Shown here in pieces: positions 19,091 to 28,700 of a stretch of 51,482 bases of DNA. The DNA is from Verrucomicrobiales bacterium (lineage in GTDB: Bacteria; Verrucomicrobiota; Verrucomicrobiia; Verrucomicrobiales; V1-33). The first letter of the stretch is position 1. Each line of letters starts with the position of its first letter. The position numbers and the translations under genes were made by a program. The notes under the pieces were generated by a model, which was not told the DNA's origin, made no database searches, and was given only the letters and a program-made list of their open reading frames with translations. The DNA lies in contig JAGNEJ010000027.1 in NCBI GenBank assembly GCA_018003315.1, forward strand, positions 1 to 51,482, given 5' to 3'.

Positions 19091-22000
19091 ATGAAAACCT
19101 CGCTGCTCCGTGTAGGTCGTTTAGCGCCAAGTGTGACTCTACTTTTGTCGGTGCTGGCGCTCAATGCCTGGAGTGCGGAGATGGAAATCTGGGATTTGAA
19201 AAAGGACTGGAGCGATGCCGCGAACCCGAACGGGGTGTGGTCCCTCAACGAGGGAGGCAATCCGCTGCCGCTGAGCCAGCAGCTTGTCGCCATCGATGGC
19301 TGGGGCGGGCCGCAGCCGGCGTGGGCGGAGACCGCGACCGGAAATCACTTTCTGCCCCTGTGGTATCGCAGCACCGGCAACGAACCGTTCCCCGCGGACG
19401 TGCTGGCGGGCGACGTGGTGATGCATTCCATCGACCCCACCAACGGCGTCGGCAACGGCGAGGGCAATGTCACCTGGACCAGTCCGGTCACCGGCACGGT
19501 TTCCATTGCCGGCGGCGCATGGATGATCCGCGAGATCGGCCGCGGCAACGACTGGAAGCTCTACAAAAACGCCACGCTGCTGAGCAGCGGTCACATTCAA
19601 TCCGGTGACGCCTACAACCGCGCCAATCCGTCCGCCTTCCGCAGCGGTTCCGGCGGCGTGGCGGCGGTGCAGAACATCGCGGTCGTTCCCGGCGACGTTC
19701 TCAAGCTGGAGATCGTACGCACCAGCACCGATGGTGATTTCGTGGCGGTCGATTTCCGGATCCTCCGCGGTTCCATCTGGAATTCCGGGACCGGTGCCAA
19801 CGGCCACACCTACATTCCCGTGAAAGCCCCGGGCGGCATCACCTGGCCGGAGGCGGAATCCGCCGCGGTGGCCGCGGGCGGACACCTGGCCAGCATTGGA
19901 TCGGCGGAGGAAAATGCGTTCGTTTATGCACTGATCTCCGGAGACCCGGACTATTGGTTTACCAATGGTTCAGGACACTACATCGGGCCGTGGCTGGGTG
20001 GCATGCAGGCCCCAGTCGGGACGGAACCCGCCGGTGGCTGGCAATGGTCCGACGGCACCGGGTTCGGCTTCACCAGGTGGGGTGCCGGAAACCCTAACAA
20101 TACCGGCGGCATCGAGGATCGCACGGTCTTTTTCAATGCCACGGCAGCTCCCGGCAGCGACTGGGATGACGTGCCTGCCTCGCCTGTTGCTGCCAGCCGT
20201 CCCCGTGGCTACATTGTCGAAATCACCGGAACCGAAGCAGCCTCGACCGTGTGGAATACCGGTCCGGGAGCCAACGGACACTCCTATCAGGCCGTTTACG
20301 TGCCCGGTGGCATCAACTGGCCGGATGCCGAGGCCGCGGCCGTCGCCCGCGGCGGGCACCTTGTCAGCATCGGGTCTGCGGAGGAAAATGCGTTCGCTTT
20401 TTCCCTCGTCGGCAACCGGCCGGAGTTTTGGTTCCTGAACGTTTGGAATGCCAGCATTGGCCCATATATCGGCGGCTTCCAGCCGGACGGATCATCGGAA
20501 CCAAGCGGCGGTTACCAGTGGTCGGATGGCACTCCATTTACCTACACCAACTGGCGGGGCGGTGAACCGAACAATTCAGGCGGTCTCGAAAAATACATCC
20601 ACTTCTACGGCGGTGGTTCCCCGGAGGCTGCATGGAACGACATGCAGATCGCCTCGCTTGCCCTGGGTTACATCATCGAATTTTCCGGCACGCCGGGGGA
20701 ACCCGCCGGTCCGGAGTTTGCCGACATTCTCTATGTGTCCATACCGGGGCAGAACTCGGTGTGCCAATACCGCATCGCTCCAACGGGAACACCGCAACTT
20801 CTGCACACGCTGGCAAACGGCATGAACATTCCTACGGGTCTGGCGTCCAGTCCACGGAACCAACTCATGGCTGTGCAGAGGGGAGCGCTGGGCGGCGGCA
20901 ATGCTCATGTACAGCACTACACCGGCGCCAGGGACACGCCGGTGTTTGTTCGCAATCTGGCGGTTCCCAATCCGCCTGCGCTCAATTCAGCCCACAGCGC
21001 GGCGTTTGCCGGTGACCGCCTGCTGGTGGTGGACTCGTACAACAACCAGTTGCGGATGTTTGAACCGGACGCGGTCGGCGTCTTCGCGGAAAAACTGCCG
21101 GTTGCGACGGCTAACATTTCTGATGGCATGGCGCGTGGAGTCGAGGTGAACCCCCTCACCGGAGAGGCCTTTGTGAGCTTGGGCCACTGGAGAAACCAGG
21201 TGGTTCGGTTTCAGATTTCCCCGGCTGGGGCGATGACGCCAAACGGCATCATCGAAGGCAATGGTTTGTCCAATCCGCACGGCATCGCCTTCAGTCCCTG
21301 GGGGGAAATGTTTGTGGCGAATTTTAACAGTTGGACGATTTCCCGATTCACGTTCGACGCTGCCGGAAATGCCGTGGCCAACGGAAGCATCGAAGGCAAC
21401 GGCCTCAACGGGCCCACCGACGTCGCGTTCAGTCCCTGGGGGGAATTGTTCGTGGGCAACAACGGAAACGGGAAGCTCCTGCGCTTTAAGTTCGACAGCA
21501 ATGGAGCCGCCTTGTCCAATGGATCGATGGATATTCCCGGCGGAGTGTATGCGCTGGAGTTCGTGCGGGCCAGTGCGCCGGAACTGCCGCCGCCCTGCGT
21601 TCCTGGCGTGACCACCAGCGTCAGCGATGGTCTCATCGGCTGGTGGAAAGGCGACGGCAATGCCAGCGATGCAGTGGGCAAAAATCCCGGAACTGAGGAA
21701 AATGGCGTGACCTACGAACCGGGGCGCTTCGGCCAGGCGTTCCGCGTCGGCAGCGCCACGCCCAACCCCAATTCACCGCGGGTGAATCTCGGACACCTCC
21801 CGGACCTCAAAGGTGCCAGCGCATGGACCCTGTCGGTGTGGGTCAAGGCCAGCCGTGACAATGCTCCCAACGGTCCCGAATGGCTCCCCTACCAGCACTA
21901 CATCGGCCTTCCCGTGGGCAACCTCGGTGCCGGCCTCAATGCGCCCTATTTCGCCCGCGGCCTGTGGGCTGGAGCAAATTGCCAATTCAGCGGAAATCTC

Positions 22001-22558
22001 AGTTACACCGTTGAGGTGGGGAGCATCCCCATGGGCATGTGGACTCACATTGCCGGTGTGTGGGACAGCAAGGACGGGTGGGGAGGGGCTTCTTACAAGG
22101 ATGGCCACATCATCGCCGGATTCCGGGGCACACCCGATGTCCGGTTTCCCGAGGGCAGCGGCAACCTCCTGCCAGCCTACATTGGTGCCATGGGTTTTCA
22201 CATGTCCGACGGTTCGACGTTCACCAACACCAGCGAATCCATTCTCTTCGACGACATGCGCCTCTACAACCGTGCCCTGAGCGAGGCGGAGATCGCCCTC
22301 ATCGCCAGCGGCGACGACTTCAACACCTGCCCGATGCCGGACGCCGCCCTGCCGCCGCTCACGGTCACCCAGGTGCCCGCCGGGGTCAAACTCTCCTGGC
22401 CCGCGCGCTTCACCGGGTGGTCGCTGCAGTCCGGTCCGTCGCTCCAGTCCTGGGCACCGGTGCCCGGCACGCCGTTGGTGGAGGGCGATCAGTTTACCGT
22501 GACGAAGCCGTTGAGCGGCGGAAAGCACTTCTTCCGTTTGGTCCTGATTGCTCCGTGA
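19091..22558 (+). CDS. Large secreted protein: two C-type-lectin domains, propeller-like region, LamG
   Basis: 1155 residues from ATG 19091, which gives a clear signal peptide (VTLLLSVLALNAWSA); the frame is open upstream to 18983 but without coding character. After a beta domain (about 30-230) come two C-type lectin-like domains in tandem (about 235-380 and 385-535), each with GGHL(A/V)SIGSAEENAF, WSDGT and NPNN/EPNN segments. Residues about 545-830 look like a beta-propeller, with repeated FSPWGE(M/L)FV blades. A LamG domain follows (about 845-1075, starting IGWWKGDGNASD). The C-terminal 60 residues (SLQSGPSLQSW to FFRLVLIAP) resemble the ends of three other secreted proteins here. A carbohydrate-binding surface role is inferred; no catalytic site is recognised. 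Confidence 0.85.
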   Translation: MKTSLLRVGRLAPSVTLLLSVLALNAWSAEMEIWDLKKDWSDAANPNGVWSLNEGGNPLPLSQQLVAIDGWGGPQPAWAETATGNHFLPLWYRSTGNEPFPADVLAGDVVMHSIDPTNGVGNGEGNVTWTSPVTGTVSIAGGAWMIREIGRGNDWKLYKNATLLSSGHIQSGDAYNRANPSAFRSGSGGVAAVQNIAVVPGDVLKLEIVRTSTDGDFVAVDFRILRGSIWNSGTGANGHTYIPVKAPGGITWPEAESAAVAAGGHLASIGSAEENAFVYALISGDPDYWFTNGSGHYIGPWLGGMQAPVGTEPAGGWQWSDGTGFGFTRWGAGNPNNTGGIEDRTVFFNATAAPGSDWDDVPASPVAASRPRGYIVEITGTEAASTVWNTGPGANGHSYQAVYVPGGINWPDAEAAAVARGGHLVSIGSAEENAFAFSLVGNRPEFWFLNVWNASIGPYIGGFQPDGSSEPSGGYQWSDGTPFTYTNWRGGEPNNSGGLEKYIHFYGGGSPEAAWNDMQIASLALGYIIEFSGTPGEPAGPEFADILYVSIPGQNSVCQYRIAPTGTPQLLHTLANGMNIPTGLASSPRNQLMAVQRGALGGGNAHVQHYTGARDTPVFVRNLAVPNPPALNSAHSAAFAGDRLLVVDSYNNQLRMFEPDAVGVFAEKLPVATANISDGMARGVEVNPLTGEAFVSLGHWRNQVVRFQISPAGAMTPNGIIEGNGLSNPHGIAFSPWGEMFVANFNSWTISRFTFDAAGNAVANGSIEGNGLNGPTDVAFSPWGELFVGNNGNGKLLRFKFDSNGAALSNGSMDIPGGVYALEFVRASAPELPPPCVPGVTTSVSDGLIGWWKGDGNASDAVGKNPGTEENGVTYEPGRFGQAFRVGSATPNPNSPRVNLGHLPDLKGASAWTLSVWVKASRDNAPNGPEWLPYQHYIGLPVGNLGAGLNAPYFARGLWAGANCQFSGNLSYTVEVGSIPMGMWTHIAGVWDSKDGWGGASYKDGHIIAGFRGTPDVRFPEGSGNLLPAYIGAMGFHMSDGSTFTNTSESILFDDMRLYNRALSEAEIALIASGDDFNTCPMPDAALPPLTVTQVPAGVKLSWPARFTGWSLQSGPSLQSWAPVPGTPLVEGDQFTVTKPLSGGKHFFRLVLIAP

Positions 22559-22668
22559 TGCCTGGCACCCCCGCGCGCCCACCTGGCTGCGGTGCTTGGG
22601 GTATACTTGCTTCGGGCGGAGGCCCTTCGGTTCGGCCCTCCCCGGGGCGATCCACGGAGGTGGCCCCC

Positions 22669-22681
22669 GGGGGGGGGGGGG
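22669..22681 (+). repeat. 13-G homopolymer tract
   Basis: Thirteen consecutive G follow five C at 22664-22668, in the intergenic region about 23 bp upstream of the likely -35 of the giant LTD/CotH gene. Such tracts are prone to length change by slippage. Confidence 0.9.
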
Positions 22682-22703
22682 AAAGCAGGAGGGGTAAATC
22701 AGG

Positions 22704-22733
22704 TTGACTCCGATGGGGCGGGCTTGGTATGAG
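22704..22733 (+). promoter_or_regulatory. Putative promoter of giant LTD/CotH gene
   Basis: TTGACT (22704-22709) and TATGAG (22728-22733), 18-bp spacer; the leader to ATG 22790 would be about 50 nt. Confidence 0.45.
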
Positions 22734-22789
22734 CCAGCGTGGCGGGGTTTGCTGATTCCGCCACATTTTCATCCCTCCCCGTCCTCCCC

Positions 22790-25700
22790 ATGCACATCCA
22801 CACCCGTTCCGCTTTCCTGGCGGCACTGCTGGCAGCGCCATTTTCCGCTGCGGCCAGTCCGGTCATCAACGAGATTTTTTTTCGTTCCGCCACCGTTCCG
22901 GAAAACACCGCTCACGAGTGGCTGGAACTCTACAATCCGGATCCCGTTTCGGTGGATGTCAGCGGCTGGCGTCTGAGCAAAGGGGTGGACTTCACCATTC
23001 CTCCGGCGACGACCATCCCGGTGGGCGGCCATCTGGTGATTGCCGCGAATGTGGCAACATTCCAGGCGGAACATCCGGGATTCGCCGGTTCGTTAGTCGG
23101 AGGATGGACCGGACAGCTTTCTAACAACGGAGAGCAGGTCCGGCTCGAGGACACGTCTGGAACTCCCGTGCATGAGGTGAATTACGCCAGCGAAGGAGAC
23201 TGGGCGGTGCGCATCCGTGGGCCGCTATCTTTTTCACATCGCGGCTGGGCCTGGGAATGTCCGGCGGATGGCGGGGGACGTTCCCTGGAACTCATCGGCT
23301 TGTCATTCGGAACCGGAACGGCTCTGGACCACGGCCTGGCCTGGAAATCAAGCACTGCCTCCGGGGGAACTCCGGGTGCCGTCAACAGCGTGGCCGCCGC
23401 CAATCCTGAGCAGGCCATGGCGGTCAACGTGCGCCACAAGCCCGATGTGCCGCACTCCACGGACACGATTCAAATTTATGCCGAATTGCCGCCCGGCGGC
23501 ACCACCAACCGCGCTTGCTACTGGCGCGTGGACGGTGCCGTTTCCTTCAATGTCGCCATTTTTTCACCGACTAGTTCCACTTCCGGCCAGGGATTCTGGA
23601 AAGGCGTGGCCACCATTCCGGCTCAGCCCAATGGCACGGTCATCGAGTATTACGTGGACCCTGACAATGCCAATGCCGCCTCCGTCAACGACAGTTGGCC
23701 GCGCATGGCCCGGACCTCGAATCCCGGCGTGCAGCCGGAAACCTACGGCCACGCCTGCAATGCGCTGATCCAGGTGGACGATTCCTTCAATCCCGCGCTG
23801 GATTTCACCGTCGCTGGCAACCAGCCGCTCCTCCGGCTGGTGATGAAGGATGCCGAACGGGCGGAACTCGCGCAGATTGGCAGCACCAGCGGCCAAGAGG
23901 ATTCCGAAGCGGAAATGAATGCCACTTTTGTTTCGCACGACGGCGAAGGCACCACCGTGCGCTACGTCTGCGGCGTGCGCAACCGGGGGCAGGCCTCCGC
24001 CCTCGGACCACCGAACAATTTCCATGTGGCCTTCGTCAACGGAGACGACTGGAACGGACGGCGCAGCCTGACGCTGAACTGCCAGTATGGTTACGGTCAG
24101 GTGCTGGGAAACGTGCTCTTTGCCCTCGCGGGAGTGGCTCCGCAGGACGCCGTGGCCGTGCAGGTGCGCGTCAATGGCGCGGACCTCGCCGAGTCCGGCA
24201 GCCGCATGTTTGGACGTTATGCCCTGCTGGAAGGCCGCGGCTCCGACTGGGCAAAGAAACACTATCCACTGGACTCCGACGGAAATTTATACCGTCTGGA
24301 CGACCACGCCTCAGGCGCCGTCGGCACGCCTCCCGGCAATCTCGGCAGCGGTGAATTCCAATACGAGGGTGCGGACCCCGCCGCCTACAGCGACACCTTC
24401 ATCAAGGAAACCAACAAGGACGCCAATGACTACAGCGACCTGGTCAATTTTACCCGCGTGGTGAGCGCTCCGGCCACCGGCGGGAGTGCGGAGCAGCCGG
24501 CCATCAGTGACGCGGCGTATCCTGCGGCGGTGGCGGCAGTGCTGGACGTGGACCAGTTCTACCGGTTCATCGCGACGGATGCACTGATCGGCAACCAGGA
24601 GGGAGGCCTGCAAAGCGGACGGGCCGACGACACCAGCATTTACCGTGGCATGATCGATCCCCGCTTCCGGTTTGTCCCGCATGACATGGATGATGTGTTC
24701 GACATCGGCAGTGGCGTGGGCGATCCGGTGACGCGGTCCATTTTCAGTTATGACGAATACGTGCAGCAAGGGAACACCGGCGTGGTGGGCCTGCGGCGGC
24801 TGTTTAACCATCCGGCTCTGCTGCCGAAATACTACGCGGCCCTGCTGGGCGGTCTGGACACCTGGTTTACCCACGCCACGCTGGATCCCATCATCGACCG
24901 CATCATGCAGGGCTGGGTGCCTGCGGGGTCCGGAGCGGCCTCTCCGGCGCGGAACATCGCCGCCATCAAGGCATTCATTGACGCCCGCCGCAGCAACGTG
25001 CTGGCGCAGATTCAGCAGAATTTCTCCCTAACCACCACGGGCACCACTGCGGACAGCCCGGAGGGCTACAAGGTTAGCACCACCGGAGCCGCGACCTTTG
25101 CCGGCACGTTTGCCGTGGCCAGGACCTACAGCATCACCGTCAACGGCATGGCGGCGCAGGCCTTTTACCGCACGGTCGGCGCCGATGCCGCAGGCACCTG
25201 GAAACTGGTGCTGCCCGCGGGCGGCGGCGGGTTGCTCACACCGGGCCTGAACCACGTGGTGGTGCGTTTCTGGAGCGGGCTCAACGGGACCGGCAGCGTG
25301 CTGCAGGAGTTTCTATCCAAAATCGTGTGGAATGGCGTTGCGCCGGATTCCCTGACCCTGACCGTGCCGCAGACCTACGTGCCCGGCGTGCCGGTCCTGG
25401 TGCGGGCAGACCTGAAGACCGGCAACGGCCAGCTCAACCGCGAGGCGTGGAACACCACGGTCAATCTCACCGCCACCAACGGCGTTGCCCTCTCACCCGC
25501 CACCATCACCCTGGCAAACGGCATGGGCAGCGCACTCGTCACCCTGGGCACCAGCTCCGGCGGCGGCACCGTGAACTTCCTGACCTATGGCACCGGCGGC
25601 ACCGGCAGCACGTCCAGCAATTCCGGCACCCCGGGCAGCACTTGGAAATACCGTGGAGATTTCACCTCCGCTACTCTGGCTGCCTTCATCTCCAGCAGCG

Positions 25701-28700
25701 GAACTACCTGGAAAAACGAGGGATTCGACGACTCCGCCTGGCCCAGCATCGTGACCCAGACCGGCTACGGTGACGGTGATGAAAACCGGGCGTTCGCCCG
25801 GGTGGACTATGGCACCGGCAGCGGCACCCAGAGCAGTCCGTCCTATCTTTTCCGCAACACCTTCACCATCGCTGACCTCAGCCAGTTGGCCAGTGTGACC
25901 GGGCAGGTGAAATATGACGACGCCGCGGCGGTGTATGTCAACGGCACCGAAGTCCTGCGCACCGCCACGCTGCCCGCGGGCGCAGCCCTCACATCCTATG
26001 CCAATTCGTCCCCTGCGCAGGAAAATGCCACCACGGCCATCACCGTTCCGCTGGGGCTGCTCCACAATGGCGTCAATACCATCGCCGTGGAGATTCACCA
26101 GGCATCCGCCACCAGCACCGACGTCACCTTCGACCTGCGACTCCAGGGCAATCTGTTTTCGGTCAACGCCGATCCCGGGAATTTCACCCTGACGGCAACC
26201 GCAGGCCCCTCCGTCGCCACCAGGGCCATGACCAGCCTTGGCACGAATCCGCCCGGCACCACGGCCAGCGGCACCCTGCCCGCAGGCACCACCAATTGGA
26301 GCGGCGTGGTGCGCGTCACCGGCGACCTCACCGTTCCCGCCGGAGCCACATTGGAAATTGCCCCGGGCACCCATGTGCTGATGGCCGGCACGTCTGGAGC
26401 AGGCGACACCGGCGGCGCGGACCTCATCTGCACCGGCGGCGGCATCATCAACGCGCTGGGCACCGCGGCACAGCCCATCAGCATCACGGCCAGCGAAGCC
26501 TCCACGCGCTGGGGAGAGGTCAATGTGGGCGGCTCCACGACGCTCTGGCAGTACTGCCTCGTCTCCAGGGCCGCCCATTCGCCCGGCGGCGGCCACACCG
26601 GCACCGGTCCGGCTTTTCGGTTAGGCAACGGGGCGGTCTGGACGTTCGAGGACGGAGTCATTTCCGATCTCTCCGGCAAGATCCTTACCAATTCCGGCAG
26701 CACCACCCTGGTGATGCGCCGCTCCCAGTTCGCTCGCTGCGTCATGGGGCCGGAAATCGACGGCAGCGCCCTCACCGTCGAGGACAGCAACTTTTCCGAC
26801 ATGCTCCCGATCTACCGCGAATCCGGCGGCCCGGACGATGAGGACAACCTTTACATCCACGACAGCGGCGGACGTCCGGTGAACCTGCGCCGCAGTGTGT
26901 TCTACAACTGCGGGGACGATGCCGTGGACTGTCTCTCCGGCTCCCTGAGCATTGAGGACTGCATCATCCGCAATGCCTTCGACAAGGGCCTCAGCCTGCT
27001 GAACAACAACGTCACCGTGCGCCGCACCCGGATTATTGACTGCGACATCTGCGTCAGCACCAAGTGCCAGGTGGGCGGCACCGAAAGCACGCCGTTTCTC
27101 AACTCCTTCGAAAACTGCACCATCGTCGCGGAAAACCACCCGACCAACACCAGCGACGGCACCTTTCACAGCGTCGGCGTGCACACCCGCAACAAATACG
27201 GCACCACCACGATGAACATCACCGTGGACCTGCACAACTGCATTGTCAGTGCGGAGGAGCCCGTCGCCAATGACTACGGCGGAGGCACTTTCCCGCTCAA
27301 CGTCCAGAACTACACCTGCTTTTTCGATCAGGGAGGCAGCAACCCGACAAACCCGCTGCCATCCAGCGGGACCGGCAACCTGACCGCGAACCCGCAGTTC
27401 GTGAATGCCGGCGCGAAAAACTTCAACCTCGCCGCCGCCAGCCCGTGCCTTGATGCCGGCGATCCAGCTCCGGCCTACAATGATCCCGACGGTTCACGCA
27501 ATGACATGGGAGCGCTGCCCGCCGGAAGCGGACCGCCCACCCAGGGCACGCTGGTGAATGCGAACATCACCGCCCCCGGCGAAACGCGCTGGACGCTTGC
27601 AGGTTCACCCTATCATGTGACCGCCAGCATCAGCGTCGCACCGGGTTCTACCCTGCGCATCGATCCTGGCGTCAATGTGCAGTGCGACCAGAATGTGCGC
27701 ATCACGGTCAACGGGCGCATCCTGGCCCAGGGCACGGCGGCGCAGCGCATTGTTTTCTCCCACGTTCCCGGCACCAGCCTCGCCACCGACGTGGACCCCA
27801 TCAAGCTGGGCACCCAGACCGGCGCTCCGAAATGGGGCGGGCTGCGCATCGTGGACAGCATGGCGCAGGAAAACATCGTGAGTTTTGCCGATTTCATCAA
27901 TGCCCAGGGGACTTCACCCGGCAATTCGGAAAACTACGGCAGCCTCGGCTTCATCCGCTCCTGGGGCTGGGCCGACCACTGCACGTTTGCCGGCACCCAC
28001 CTGCGCATGCTTTACGGACGGAACAGCAAACTGACATTCACCTACAACACGATGCCGGACATGTTCCTTTTCGATCCGGCGCTGAACCGCATCGAGGAGC
28101 CGACCACCGATTTCATCCCCGCCGCCGACAACAGCATGGAGCCGATGAAAGTCGAGTATCCGACCACCGACGCGGAAGTTTCCGGAAATGCGAACTATCC
28201 AAATGGCATGCCGCTCAACGGCCACTGGCGCTGTTATTTCAACCAGTTCCACGGCAACCGCGGCCACCAGGACGTTTTCGACTGTGACAGCGGACGCTGG
28301 GCACCGCGCGATCCGGTGACCAACCACCAGACCAACGGACAGTTCGTCATCGACTGCCGCTACAATCATTTTCACGGCCTCGCAGGAGATGAACACATGG
28401 ACCTCGGCGGCGATGCCTACATCGCCAGCAATGTGTTCAAAAATGCCCGCAAGGACTACTGGACCAACGACACCGGCTACTCCAACGCCATCAGCTCCGG
28501 CGACAAGGGCAGCGGCACCACCATCATGGTCGCGCGGAACATCTGCTATGACCTCGACCACGTCATCAACTGCAAGGCAAACACCGCCACCATCTTCGAG
28601 CACAACACGGTGGCGAACCTCCATGCCGACTTCCAGTTCCAGGGCCAGAGCGTGACGCAGAACGTCGTTTGCGCGCCGGTAAACTTCTTCATCCCCGGCG

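Noticed and set aside
22620-22670. Inverted GGAGGCC/GGCCCTCC segment as a strong terminator for the lectin/LamG gene
   Set aside because: Stem has a mismatch and no T-run; followed by the G tract instead.
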